From Rhodocollybia butyracea (Eukaryota > Basidiomycota > Agaricomycetes > Agaricales > Omphalotaceae): DNA of 64,000 nucleotides. A program made the position numbers and the translations under genes. Positions 23,601 through 33,947 of this stretch are shown piece by piece (positions within the stretch are counted from its first letter, which is position 1; every line of letters starts with the position of its first letter). The stretch spans positions 1-64,000 of the forward strand of contig JADNRY010000020.1 in NCBI GenBank assembly GCA_015501585.1. The letters are read 5' to 3'. The notes below the pieces were generated by a model. It was given only the letters and a program-made list of their open reading frames with translations, ran no database searches and was not told where the DNA came from.

Positions 23601-24032
23601 TGTTAGCGCTACAGTCTTGAACCTGGAGCAGTCGCGCGCGTACATCCAATATTACAAGACTTTCCCTCGGGGAATCTCTGACAACCCGCCCTCGCTCCCT
23701 TACATATCGATAGTCTGGTTAGGTGCGGTAGTGTTTTTGTTAGGTTGTTTTATAGCACCTTTCGCATACCTACATGTAAATACCCAAATAGCGAGAGTCT
23801 TACGTTCACATGAAAGAGCACGACAAAGGCTATGCAATTGTGTACTCATAGTGTAGAAGAACTACAGTAATTTATGTAATTCGACTAGTTATAGTAATTG
23901 AAATGAATATAATAGAAATGATATCTAATCGTAAGATAAGATAAGATAAGAGTCGTGATGCAACAAAAGTTAAGGCCGCGCCATAAGGCGCAGCCGGAAG
24001 GAAATCAGGCAAGATGGGGAGGAGGTGTTACA
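23601..24032 (-). mobile_element. 5' LTR of the Ty3/gypsy-like element (432 bp)
   Basis: Read on the minus strand it starts TGTAACACCTCCTCCC and ends GCGCTAACA, with short TGT..ACA inverted ends, a PBS directly downstream and gag further on. A GATAA microrepeat (AAGATAAGATAAGATAAGAG on plus) sits near 23935. The flanking bases TTGAG (24033-24037) would be the target duplication, but no matching copy was found near 9.1 kb, in line with a chimeric element. Confidence 0.55.
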
Positions 24033-24063
24033 TTGAGTCATTCACTGATTAGTAGTTGCACAA

Positions 24064-24628
24064 CTACAAGATGTTAAATAAAGCTGAACATACCTCCTTG
24101 CCAGCTGGAAGAGTCAGATTCGTCATTGGACAGTAATGATGGACAATCAGACACATTGTCTTCAATGTCTGAATTCCCATGATCAGTCTCATCTCCGTAA
24201 CCAGGGTCAAGTCCAAAGTTGGAGTAACTGTCTTCATCTTTGGAATCATCTTCATCTTCAGAATCGCTATATTCTTCTTGGTCATTTATGTTGTACTAAT
24301 CTACATGCATGGCCTCATTGGAGCCTAATTTTAGATTATCATTAGGCTGTTGTAAAGGCTGATGCTGTGCATGGCTGGGAAGGCGAGAACAAGCAAGTGC
24401 TTCTACTCTTTTGATAGTTTTGGATATTCTATCCATTTGTGTTCTCCCTTGGCGCATGAATTCCTGCTTATGTGCATCATCCTTAGTCTGTTTTATGTGT
24501 TGCTCTAGGTACCCAGCTACAGAAAATTCCCAATAGCATACAGGACATTTGATGGGTTCTGGGGCCATACCGGTAGGAGCACTAAGTTGGGAGGACAAAG
24601 TCGCAGAGTGAAAGAACAGGGGGAACAT
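24064..24628 (-). pseudogene. N-terminal C2H2 zinc-finger exon, probably of a DNA transposon gene
   Basis: On the minus strand, from about 24570, MAPEPIKCPVC opens a C-x2-C..H..H finger (YWEFSVAGYLEQHIKQ). A basic, H/Q-rich stretch follows, and after an in-frame TAG near 24298 an acidic S/D/E-rich tail continues in the same frame (EEYSDSEDEDDSKDED, YGDETDHGNSDIEDN), ending at a GT donor-like site. A finger followed by an acidic linker is usual at the N-terminus of basidiomycete KDZ and Plavaka-like proteins. The rest of the gene is absent because the LTR retrotransposon begins at 24032. Confidence 0.45.
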
Positions 24629-24632
24629 TTAT

Positions 24633-25355
24633 ATGAGATTGCTGCATCAGTGAAAATATCAGATGACTATGGTAACTGTTCGAGATCATACAGGATCATA
24701 CCATCTTGATAAAACGTGACAATTGGAGTGGATAGCATCTATACTTAGTTCCCATATCTCTTCTATTTTTTTCTCAAGCTCCCAGTAAGCAATTTCTGAG
24801 TCTTCTGACTTGCTTCTGACTCAAGTTTGAAGTCTGATCTGCATTTTGAATGCAAAGTGAGACCCACCCTTGAATATATAGAGCTGTAACGACTTGTACA
24901 ATCATTTCAAAAGATTCAGTCGACCATGCCTCATTTGCGAAAGTCTTGTGCGAATCGGAAACTGTAATGTTATGTTATTCCCGCTACCTCTTTAGGGTAG
25001 AGGGTCTTATGGTGCTTGAGTTTTCAATCGTGCTTGTTCCAAGATTTGGAAGAACATCCATGGCATATGTCGCGCATGTTGTATCTCTTTTGAGCTGTCA
25101 GAAATGTTGTGAGGCCTTGGCCTTGTTGGATGCTTTCAGGTGTTTGCTTAGGGAGGTAGCGGGCACTGCCGTGTACCGGCGCTACTGGTTATACCTATTG
25201 AATCTACAAAGGTCAGGAAATATTTTCGCATGTAACAGTCCCAAGTTAGTAACCAACCCAAAAATGACCAGGACACATCTGAGTACAATGCAGCAATTGC
25301 TTATGACAAATTCCTTCCTCAGCACCTTTGACAGTTACACTGTATAAATTATACA
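24633..25355. other. No gene recognised
   Basis: A 133-codon plus-strand frame (24946-25347) has no family resemblance and poor composition. The region is otherwise featureless to me. Confidence 0.35.
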
Positions 25356-25448
25356 GCCCACGTGGTGCAATGGTTAGCACAACCTTACTTGTTAGCTCCG
25401 TGGTAAATGCATTTGGAGGTAGATTGGGGTTCAATTCCCCACGAGGGC
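25356..25448 (+). tRNA. tRNA-like sequence with probable intron
   Basis: The acceptor pairs GCCCACG/CGAGGGC with one A-A mismatch. The D arm GTGC/GCAC and T arm TGGGG/CCCCA around TTCAATT are perfect. A box TGGTGCAATGG and B box GGTTCAATTCC both fit. The anticodon arm could pair ACCTT with GAGGT around a long loop, which would need an intron, but position 33 would not be T, so no anticodon is assigned. TTTT lies about 7 bases after the end, a possible pol III stop. It may be a decayed tRNA or a SINE head. Confidence 0.5.
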
Positions 25449-26862
25449 GCTGCCTTTTGTTTTGCAACTGAGATGAGGTATAGACAACTTACTGGATGAA
25501 TGTCAATCATTTTTTTTCGGAGTAAATATACATATCAGACAATATACTAGTACTAATGTGAATCTCTTTCAACTTTCATGAACTGACAGAACGTCCACAA
25601 CACAGATTGAAAGTGGGTGTTTCAGTGCCTTATTTATCGAACCATAAAACACAAATGATAAGACAGCTATGTGCTGCAGGCACTAAGAGAGCAGCTGTGT
25701 TGGAGAATATCACACATAGGCGCACTGTCAGTTTCCTGTCATCCACTGAAATTGAAACTGGACGCTTAAATTAGATAAGATAACTTTGTTACCACCACAA
25801 GCCATGATTCATCCTTCTCTCTACTGAGTACTGAGTACTGAGGCTGAGCACTAAGTCTGGAAGACGCTAACTGACAAAACTGTGGGCGTCATTCGATATA
25901 TATCCGGCCCGGTGCAAGGCTGTTGAATTCAGCTACCGCTGACCTATAGGCACTAGTATAGAACTTTTTGCAAATGATCAGTATGTGCTTTCATTCATTT
26001 GACAATCGTAACTGAGGCTTAAGTATTAGGGAAATAGCTCTGCAAGGTCACGGTATGCCATCTGTCGCGTCAAAAGGTTTCCTGCACAAGGATATCGTAC
26101 GTTTGGTGTATTTGGTGCAGTTGGTATCTCTGGTGTATTTGGTGCACTATTTGGTATATCTATTGATGTAAGGTGAGTGCACAAGCAAAGTAATTGGCTG
26201 GCTAACCAGCTGTGCAGGCTCCCTTTGGTTGATTGACGTTTGGTAAAACCTGCTGCAAATGTCCGTTAGTCTGTGTATATCCGGGAACTCGACTTTTGGT
26301 GTATCGAACCCTCATTCTAAGAAGAAAGGGGAGCTCTGCCATATGTTGTGTTTGGAAATAACCCTCAGTTTGCTGTGCGATAAAACTCTCTTGGCTTCCT
26401 ATCATTAACCGACAGGAAGGTTTTAGTCCAAGGCATCCCTATACAGAAGTGCTGGATTGGCATCAGGACTCACCCTTCATCCTACGTTTCCTTTGACTCG
26501 CTTTGAGAGGCAGGGTTCTTGCTTGTTGGGACATTGAGAGACAATGAAAATGAAGGACGTTCCATAATTCACAGTTAAATACTTGGAGGTATTAGCGGTG
26601 GCTGAATTTATGACTCAAAGTCATGAACTTCCGTCGCTACGTCTCAGAGCTTCCTGCCAGACAAACAGACGAACCACAAAGGCGCACTGTCTCAGACTCC
26701 CCCTTCGGACAGATGCAAAATCCCGCTGCCAAACACCTCAAAGAGCTGTTGATGCTTATTTCACATTGTCGCTGCTAGATCCCATCCTTGTCTACGGATG
26801 TTCTATCTGCCTTGAATGATATCACGACAAACAGCGCTCAGGTGTTCAGTCCACTTTTACAA
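25449..26862. other. No gene recognised
   Basis: There is a run of near repeats of TTTGGTGTATTTGGTGCA around 26100-26155 (low-complexity). Nothing else is supported. Confidence 0.35.
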
Positions 26863-27539
26863 CACATGGCCAGTACCTCAGTATATTACCTCCGAAAAAG
26901 GGATAGAAGTATGACATATTTTTTCCCTGAATTTAACAAATTATTCCAATGAAAAAGAGTGAATATTGCCCTGGAAATAGGCATGGGAAAATAAGTACTT
27001 TTTCGGCGGCTATTTCGCCCGAAATAGGGCGCTAAATATGCCATCAATTTCGCCTGATTTATTAGTACTTTTTCGGTATATTTTTCCTTTGATATTTCCT
27101 TGGAAATATGAGTGGCAATAGAAAATATATTTCAGTTGTAATATGTTTACTATTTCGGCCGCGAAAAGCAACGGGCATTGAATGCCCGTTGAATGGGCCA
27201 AAGAGCCCTTTGACCAGCCCGGGCGGCCCGCCGCTCAATGCCCGTTTCTTTTCGCAGCCGAAATAGTTAACATATTTCCATTGAAATAGATTTTCTTTGT
27301 CTAAAGAAATATGAAAGAAATTGATGCCGAAAAATTACTAATAAATCAGACGAAATTGATGGCATATTTAGCGCCCTATTTCGGGTGAAATAGCCGCCGA
27401 AAAAGTACTTATTTTCCCATGCCTATTTCCGGGCAATATTCACTCTTTTTCATTGGAAAAAGTTGTTAAAATTCAGGGCAAAAGTATATTATACTTCTAT
27501 CCCTTTTTCGGAGGTAATATACTGATGTACTGGCAGTGA
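26863..27539. mobile_element. CACTA-like hairpin MITE, 677 bp, ACAA flanks
   Basis: The right end TACTGGCAGTG matches the CACTGCC consensus; the left end is a mutated form (CACATGGCCAGTAC). Arms are near-perfect inverted repeats over about 330 bp, including TATTACCTCCGAAAAAGGG and AAAAAGTACTTATTTTCCC. They meet at a GC-rich core (CCCGGGCGGCCCG) flanked by CAATGCCCGTT units. ACAA stands on both sides (26859-26862 and 27540-27543), so the duplication is 3 or 4 bp. It has no coding capacity. Confidence 0.75.
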
Positions 27540-28378
27540 CAACAGAAGAGAAATTTCTACCAGCAATCTCAGCTTTGACTCGAACAATTGTGTGGCTTGG
27601 AGGATCTTCTCTGTTGTCTCCCCATCATCGAGAGGAACTTTACCGCTTGCCTCTATCAGCACAAGAACCTACTATCCTATGCAATCTTTATCACCTGCGC
27701 CAATACTTTCCCGAAATTATATTGTCCACAGAGATTGCCCTGTTCCATATATTGGATGCCTATCCTGACAAAATGTCGGAGACTCTTAGGTCATGTCGCA
27801 AGTCCATATAGCTGACAGTACGACCATACTGGTGGAGGCGACACCGGTGATGTTGGTGTGCACATCACACAGTCATTCCACAAGTTGAACGGGCCTCTTT
27901 TCGCGCGTGCCTAGCCTGCTTGGAAGTGTTGGCGAAGAAGAGATTTGGAATCCAGTTCACCAGATATTCTCATGCTAGCACCTGGTAAAGGTGCTCATGC
28001 CAACAAACCTTTCATCGATGATGACGCTGAATGGACGGTTAGCACTCCTACAAAGGTCAGGAAGAGGCGGCATATCGAGCCTTGAGCTGCAAGCATTCTG
28101 TATTAAAATTCACAATTTCGATGATTTGTCTACATATGGAGAGCAAGTCCGTAAACATATCTATAACTGGCAGCGGCGCATCCGCTTCGGACCGTTTGGC
28201 TTATCATTACTCGGAATTTCATGAGTTGCACTCGAGCTCATTCCTAACTATAAAAATAGAGCTTTCTTTTGTTGTTAAACATTGTTTCCTGAAAATGGAA
28301 GAACCAACTGAAAGATCTCTTTCTCGCGGATGGCAGCTAGTGCACATTTTTGTTTTTACCCCTTTACGTGCACTGAAA
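27540..28378. other. Possible coding remnant, family unknown
   Basis: A plus frame at 27540-27811 reads PAISALTRTIVWLGG and LYHLRQYFPEIILSTEIALF with protein-like composition, and starts right at the MITE boundary. It may be an exon interrupted by that MITE. I do not recognise it. The rest, to 28378, is unassigned. Confidence 0.3.
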
Positions 28379-28698
28379 CATCAGGAAAAGCCGTTTTTGC
28401 CTAGGTGACCCCAGAGTGGCCTAAAGCAAACTAGGTGACCTATGAATCCTATGGCATCCTAGGAATTTGGGCTCGTCCCTTGCCAGTCAAGGCTCTTGAG
28501 GATTCCCTAGGGTATCCTAGGCAAGCCTAGGCTTGCCCAGGTTTGCCCAGGTGTTCCCCAGGTGCTCCTGGGGAAACCTGGGCAGACCTAGGCTTCCCTA
28601 GGGAATCCTCAAGAGCCTTGACTGGCAAGGGACTAGCCCAAATTCCTAGGATGCCATAGGATTCATAGGTCACCTAGGCAAAAACGGCTTTCCTGATG
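28379..28698. mobile_element. TCAGGAAAAG-type hairpin MITE, copy 2
   Basis: It begins CATCAGGAAAAGCCGTTTT and ends AAAACGGCTTTCCTGATG. The 320-bp body is an inverted repeat almost identical to the arms of copy 1 at 13164-13550, with a shorter central CAGGTG block. Flanks are GAAA and AAAT; duplication AA or AAA is possible. Confidence 0.8.
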
Positions 28699-29400
28699 AA
28701 ATTAATTGCTTTGTAGACCAGTTGTGGTCAAGGTGGAATGCTAGTGTCGATTCCAGACCACAGACGGGTCCTGACGATTCTTCCTTCACCCGATGCAGAG
28801 AACCGCTATCAATCCAGACAGGGTATGAATAATTGCATTTCTATTCATTGCTGTAGCATCTAACAACATCTATATATATATATAGGTTTTATCAATAGGA
28901 AGAGAAGGAGCAGGTCTGAGCAGGTACATACAAACTTGAATGACATACTTTCTGCCTACATACTGTCCATGGCTGACAAAAAGTTTCACTACTCCGCTTT
29001 GTTTTGAATACTTAACAAGTCGTAGAAGATACTTGTTCCCGTTCTCCGCCGAGCGCTTATCGGACGACTAAATCGAGGCAATCCAACTTCCTAACTTGTT
29101 GTTTGTGAGATTCCATCTTTCCAGAGTGTGATAGAACTGGAAAAGTTCTATCACACTGAGTCACAACGGCAACACTGTGGAAGGATTTATAAAGTAAGTT
29201 GAAAATTTCTCATTCCTCTCACCGCTATGCAGCCACCATGCAACAGCCCAGACACATTGAAGGACAACAAGTCTGACTGCGTCGTTGACGCGGCTACACC
29301 CAACTGCAGTGGTGCACTGAATCTGGCATTACTCTTGGGCTCTCCTCATTTTTCGCTTCTAAGTGCCTTTTTATGTCAAATGACTTTGTTCCCCCAGAGG
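28699..29400. other. Intergenic; contains a small inverted repeat
   Basis: TGTGATAGAACT and AGTTCTATCACACT meet near 29138 as a perfect 15-bp foldback. A TA microsatellite lies at 28872-28885. A frame at 29227-29412 is of unknown nature. Confidence 0.35.
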
Positions 29401-30072
29401 ATGGAATCCTGACACAAACAGACGAGGAAATGATCTCTAGGTGGTGTCGTAAAGCCATAGTAAGTGCTTTTTGTCCCAGGTGTTTGTATGAACTCTCAGT
29501 GTTTTCTGTAGCTATCACAGGAGCTCAGGGACTGGGATAGTGTCTTCATTCCTGTCAACGATAAGCACCATTGGTACTCTGCATGTATCAATTTCCTTGA
29601 CCAGTGAATTGATATCTATGACAGTTCATTGAAAAAAACCACTCCTCCTTAGGAAGAACGCTAAGTTGATGATGGTACATTTTCATTCCATTCATACTAC
29701 TACTCTCAAATGTTCAAGTGAACCATTAGCTTTTATTATGGGTTACAGAAGTCTTAGGTAGTATTCGAGGCCAAGACATCAACCTCAAAAATAATGTGGA
29801 CTGTGGGTGGATATTCGATCCCCACTTCGAGGTTTGTCTTAGACTTGCATCATAATTTCTGTCTGCATTCATCAATTCTCAGGTTCATTTCCAGCCTAAC
29901 GGGTACGATTGTGGGGTTCGCTTATTGTGGCATCTTTGACACATTTTGGAATTTTGCCAGGTCAATCTTGGGGACAATTGTCAGCCAAATCATCTCAAAT
30001 TCACAGATAATATGGTAGGCAAACGTTTGAGGCTGGCACATGAGATGCTCTCAGATGCTGGTCTATCCTAGC
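29360..30072 (+). pseudogene. Ulp1/SENP-type (C48) cysteine protease, C-terminal catalytic part, decayed
   Basis: Exon pieces joined by GT..AG introns (29460-29511 and about 29832-29882) give LTQTDEEMISRWCRKAI, then LRDWDSVFIPVNDKHHWYSA and IDIYDSS, then FDPHFE, VHFQPNGYDCGVRLLWHL. The catalytic set of the family is visible: His in KHHW, Asp in IDIYDS, Gln in FQPN and Cys in DCG. Ulp1 proteases process SUMO-like proteins; copies are common near transposons in agaricomycetes. In-frame TGA codons at 29605-29607 (CGA would give Arg before IDIYDS) and after WHL near 29933, and a stop near 29650, make it a pseudogene. Confidence 0.7.
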
Positions 30073-30268
30073 AAGTACATATCTGTATATATGGCTGTAC
30101 GGTGTTGCGTAAAAATAATCAAAGTGTATGTCTTGTGCAATAGATAGTAGTTGGCTTTTCACTTCGGTTTATCTTGAGAGTGTCGCACTTCTCAAAACGT
30201 TTGGCTCACATTTTGATAATATGATGTTTGTCATGATACATAATCAAAGGTATACTTATGAAGATCCC

Positions 30269-30494
30269 ACTTCCCTGGGGCTTCTCGGGGCTTCTCTACA
30301 ACTTCCCTGGGCCTTCTTGGGGCTTCTCTATGACTTCCCTGGGACTTCTTGGGGCTTCTCTACGACTTCCCTGGGACTTCTTGGGGCTTCTCTACAACCT
30401 CCCCGGGACTTCTTGGGGCTTCTCTACGACTTCCCTGGGACTTCTCGGGGCTTCTCTACGGCTTCTCTACAACTTTCCTAGGGCTTCCCTGGGA
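30269..30494. repeat. 32-bp minisatellite, about 6-7 units
   Basis: The unit ACTTCCCTGGGACTTCTTGG followed by GGCTTCTCTACG is repeated with few changes (CTCGGGG, CTACAACC variants). Because 32 is not a multiple of three, all frames stay open for a while, giving spurious L-G-L-L-G repeats. It lies just inside a TCAGGAAAA-type terminus at 30727 and may be the body of that element. Confidence 0.8.
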
Positions 30495-30713
30495 GACGTA
30501 GATGACCTAATGTACATAGGATATCTGGAGAGACTAAAAAACCACAGCAACATGAGGCCCACTTAAAGCAAACCCTACACTTCCTACAGGCACTTCAAAG
30601 ATATAATAAAGAGACATAGGAATTGACCTCAAAACCTAGGGTGCCAAAGTAACTTGGGCACCTTGGATAGCCTCTGCACCACGAGGTGAACCTTGGAAAG
30701 CCTAGGTCAGAAG

Positions 30714-30727
30714 TGTTTTTCCTGATG
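30714..30727. mobile_element. Right terminus of a TCAGGAAAA-type element
   Basis: GTTTTTCCTGATG at this point, preceded by AAGCCTAGGTCA, matches the termini of the MITEs at 13164 and 28379. The left terminus was not found. It sits at the 3' limit of the decayed gene copy on the minus strand, so it probably interrupts that gene. Confidence 0.45.
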
Positions 30728-31188
30728 TACCTAGACATGTACCGGTGTATTGACATGTCCTCTGGTTGTCAATGTTAAACTCTGGAGCTTGTTGACAGTG
30801 TTTTTGCCTTGTGGCACTCAGCTTTGTGCCCTCCTTGGATCCCAGGACCTCCAATCCTAAAATATGTTGCCATTCATCATTTGACAGTCCAGCTTTAGCA
30901 GCGGGGCCTACAAAACCAACACAATAAGCCAACAAGGTGGCAAGCTTCATGTACATCACAAAAAATCTTTGACTAGTGTTCTCGTTGGTGAGATTTTCCA
31001 GTAATGCAGCTTCTGGCACCATGTATCCACAACAGACACCTTGGGACAGCTGCTTGCTAAAATTAAAGCTGGCTCCAATATCTTGACTGGCTTTTACCCA
31101 AGTCATGACAAGAGATGCATCAACGACAATGCCAAAGGCTCAAACTTATTGTGGGACAGGTCTCTTCGGCTATTTCCAAGAACGTGAA
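30728..31188 (-). pseudogene. Unnamed agaricomycete gene family, copy 2, 3' portion
   Basis: The minus strand gives NKFEPLALSLMHLL, then in a shifted frame MTWVKASQDIGASFNF, CGYMVPEAALLENLTNENTS, QRFFVMYMKLATLLAYCVG and WQHILGLEVLGS. It aligns with the 56.8-58.6 kb gene (NKFLEPNSP, QWIKAAESASAKFKL, RGYVLPEPAVFANHKNETS, QQYFLTYLKVRKVF, WRRLVSLELHGS). The 5' half of the same copy lies at 33948-34452, across two transposon insertions. The function of the family is unknown to me. Confidence 0.65.
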
Positions 31189-31559
31189 CATCAGGAAAAG
31201 TCTAAAATACTCAAGTTGACTTAAGTTGACTTGAGTACTTATCCCAACTTCAGGTTGACTTGACTTAACTTGATTAAATATGCCTACTTCAGGTTGGCTT
31301 GAGTAACCTGAGCTGACTTAAGTATAAGGCCAATTCAAGTACCAACTTCAGGTTGACTTGAGTTAGCCTGAGTTAACTTAAGCACATATGCAAACTTCAG
31401 GTTGACTTCAGGTTGACTTAAGTTAACCTGAGTTGGCTTGAGTATAAGGCCTACTCAAGCCCCAACTTCGAGTTGACTCAAGTCAGCCTGAGTTGACCTG
31501 AGAATATATGTCAACCTCAGGTTAAATTTGTACAAGGTCTGTATGCATGTACAACACTT

Positions 31560-32130
31560 ATGCATACTGTACAAGCTTTTTTATGTGTTTGTAGAGGGTC
31601 TATAGCAGACTTATTTGTGCCCTTGACCAGGAAAATCAAATTAAAATGGAACAAGACATGGGTAATTTACTAGAATTGACAAACATATGGGTAATTTACA
31701 AAAAACTCGCTTTTGGCCTAGGGATGAGGGGGAGGAGGTGGAACACTAGAGGGAACTGCATTGGAGTCATATGCGAGCTGTTATAGGGTCCATACCAGAC
31801 TTATTCGTGCCCCCAACGAAGAAAATTGAACTAGAATTGACTATCATATGGGTAATTTACAAAAAACTCACTTTTGGCCTAGGGATGATCATATGCGAGT
31901 CTTTAGAGGGTCCATACCAGACCTATTTGTGCCCCCAACAAAGAAAATTGAACTAGAATTGACAAACATATGGGTAATTTACAAAAAACTCGATTTTGGC
32001 CTAGGGATGAGGAGGAGGAGGTGGAACATTAAGAGAAATTGCATAGGAGTCATGTACGAGCTTGCAGAGGGTGTTTATACGATTTCCTTACCCTCTGGAT
32101 TAACAAAATCCAACCAGAATTGACGAAGAT
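31560..32130. repeat. Degenerate tandem repeat, about 3-4 units of 130-200 bp
   Basis: Shared blocks GAGGGTCCATACCAGAC, ATTTGTGCCCCCAAC, AAAATTGAACTAGAATTGAC, ATATGGGTAATTTACAAAAA and TTTTGGCCTAGGGATGA recur in the same order at about 31590, 31785, 31905 and, partly, 32060. The middle unit is shortened. Confidence 0.75.
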
Positions 32131-32166
32131 ATGAACAATCTGTTAAAGCCCCTTTGCTGCTCACTG

Positions 32167-32271
32167 GGCGCTTAAAAAGATTGGTTGCTGCTCATCGTTT
32201 GCGAAATCTCGCAAACGCCTGGGAGCCAACTTCCTTTTTTGGACTCCGGCCAATCTTTTTAGTGCCACAGT
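32167..32271. repeat. Nested hairpin inside the 2.2-kb element
   Basis: AAAAAGATTGG and CCAATCTTTTT form the outer stem. Inside, CGTTTGCGA and TCGCAAACG form a perfect 9-bp stem with an AATC loop. Confidence 0.6.
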
Positions 32272-33381
32272 TTTTTGCTACTTCTATGACCTTTCCCTCT
32301 TCTCTAATGCTTTCCTAATCACTTCTGTTAAATTTGAGGCCAGTATATGGCGCTATTTGTGCTCACTGTTGATCACAACCATCTGAAGAAAGCAGTTGGC
32401 TCTCACGCCCAAATACTCAAGTCACATGCCCTTATGACTTAACCACATGTCATGTTGGACTTAATATGTGTCAGTTCCCAGGCAACACTCCTCCTCTCGC
32501 TCTTCCATCATCTCTGTCTGCCCTTCATCATTTCTCCCTTTCCACTATTTCATGCTACCTTACAGTAAGTTCTTGTGATGTCTATCCTGTTTGCGCACTA
32601 ATACTGCACTGGTTTAGTGGTTTCCTGTTGTCAAACCTGGTACGTTTCTGACACTGTTCGTGCTTGGTTCCTATGTTCATCTGCGCTTTTTCTCTTAGGT
32701 GTTTTTTTTGTGTTTTGTTGCATAAGGTGAGACTTTTTCACTTCCGTTGGTCACCTATCTGATGTTTTCTTCTATGTCTAGTCATTGCTCACCTTCCACT
32801 GTCCTTTCCGTCTACCTGTCGCTCTCATTTGTCCCTGCTCATTACATTACACCACTCAATGCCTCCATCTCTCTGCCTCACCTTCTTTGCTTCACACATT
32901 CTATCCCTACTTGCTTCATGCTTCTACCATTTATGTACCACTCAGTCCATAGTCTTTTGTAGAGTCCTCTTTGACTACTGTAGCACTGTCCTTAAATAAA
33001 AATGAATCAAATACACATCTTTAGACATCTCTTTTGTTTGATATATTCATAAGCCATGAAAGCTGAGAAAAGCAATACTAGGACGCCCTAGTCTTGTTTG
33101 GAGTGACTCAAGCTAACTTAAGTGAATGTAAGCCAACTTATGCTGCCCTGGTTACCACTTTGGCCAACCTGTCAAATTTGACAGCAACTCTGAGTTGCGT
33201 CAAGTCAGTCTCTGGTCAATCACGGCGACTTCAGACAGAGTGATAGCGTGAACCTTTGATTGAGTCGCGGGAGTAACTTACCGGCCGGGAGCCACTTAAG
33301 TTGGCTTCTACGCCTTAAGTGGCCTTTAGCTGCCTTAAGTTTAAGGGTACTTTTCCTGATGAAGTGCAAATGGGTCCTGGT

Positions 33382-33947
33382 TAGAGATGTCCATGAGTCC
33401 AAGTCTTCACAAGTACTCGCAGGTAAGATCCATGAGAAAACCCGCAAGTATGTGACTCGCAGATCCCAGGATCCGTCTCCCACGGGTCAGGCGCGGGTCA
33501 CAAGTCAGACATTTGCAATTTTCGGTTGACTTGCAAGTACTTGTGTGACTTGTGCAAGCAATATGAACTCATATATTTGTTGTTGATGATCAAAACTTAC
33601 AGTAGTTAATAGTATCATATTTATTATAGTACTTATCAAGTACTGCCACATATGTTTGAGGTTGTAAACAGCTCACAATTGCCGCTAACTGTCAGTACAT
33701 TTTTACTTCATACCATAGTATGAAATTAGTGTAACAAGTAAAGTACAGGTTTTTAATAGCATTATACACTGTACAATCACTGTATCCAAGTAAATAATGG
33801 TAAATACTTGTGAATATAGCTGTAATTACTTGTTTAGTGTGCGGATCCACATGAGTGACCCGTTTCCCACGAGTCAGTCCTTTTAGGCCACAAGTACTTG
33901 CGCTCCGGATCCAAGTATACTTGGATCCGGACTCGTGGACATCTCTA
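33382..33947. mobile_element. hAT MITE, 566 bp, 8-bp target duplication
   Basis: It begins TAGAGATGTCCATGAGTCC and ends GACTCGTGGACATCTCTA. GTCCTGGT precedes (33374-33381) and GTCCTCGT follows (33948-33955), an 8-bp duplication with one change. TAGRGATG termini and 8-bp duplications define the hAT superfamily. Many AAGTACTTG subterminal units are present. It has no coding capacity. Confidence 0.8.

Larger units (their letters stand above)
31189..33361. mobile_element. 2.2-kb TCAGGAAAAG-type element inserted in the gene copy
   Basis: It begins CATCAGGAAAAGTC and ends GTACTTTTCCTGATG. The first 350 and last 250 bases are built of ACTTAAGTTGACTTGAGT-like units in both directions (subterminal repeats). 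The interior holds the tandem repeat at 31560-32130 and T/C-rich unassigned sequence. No transposase was recognised. AA flanks both sides. The termini match the 320-390 bp MITEs in this window but the body differs, so one terminus type carries different contents. Confidence 0.65.

Noticed and set aside
23617..23856. Small membrane-protein-like frame
   Set aside because: It lies within the LTR candidate at 23601-24032 on the opposite strand and has no family resemblance.
30269..30494. CRISPR-like array
   Set aside because: Units are contiguous without spacers and the genome is eukaryotic; it is a minisatellite.
30128..30566. Proteins with L-G-L-L-G-A-S-L repeats
   Set aside because: Translation of the 32-bp minisatellite in several frames; an artefact of the repeat.
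31771..32123. Similar small proteins repeated in tandem
   Set aside because: Produced by the tandem DNA repeat at 31560-32130; blocks are conserved at DNA level and do not keep a common frame.
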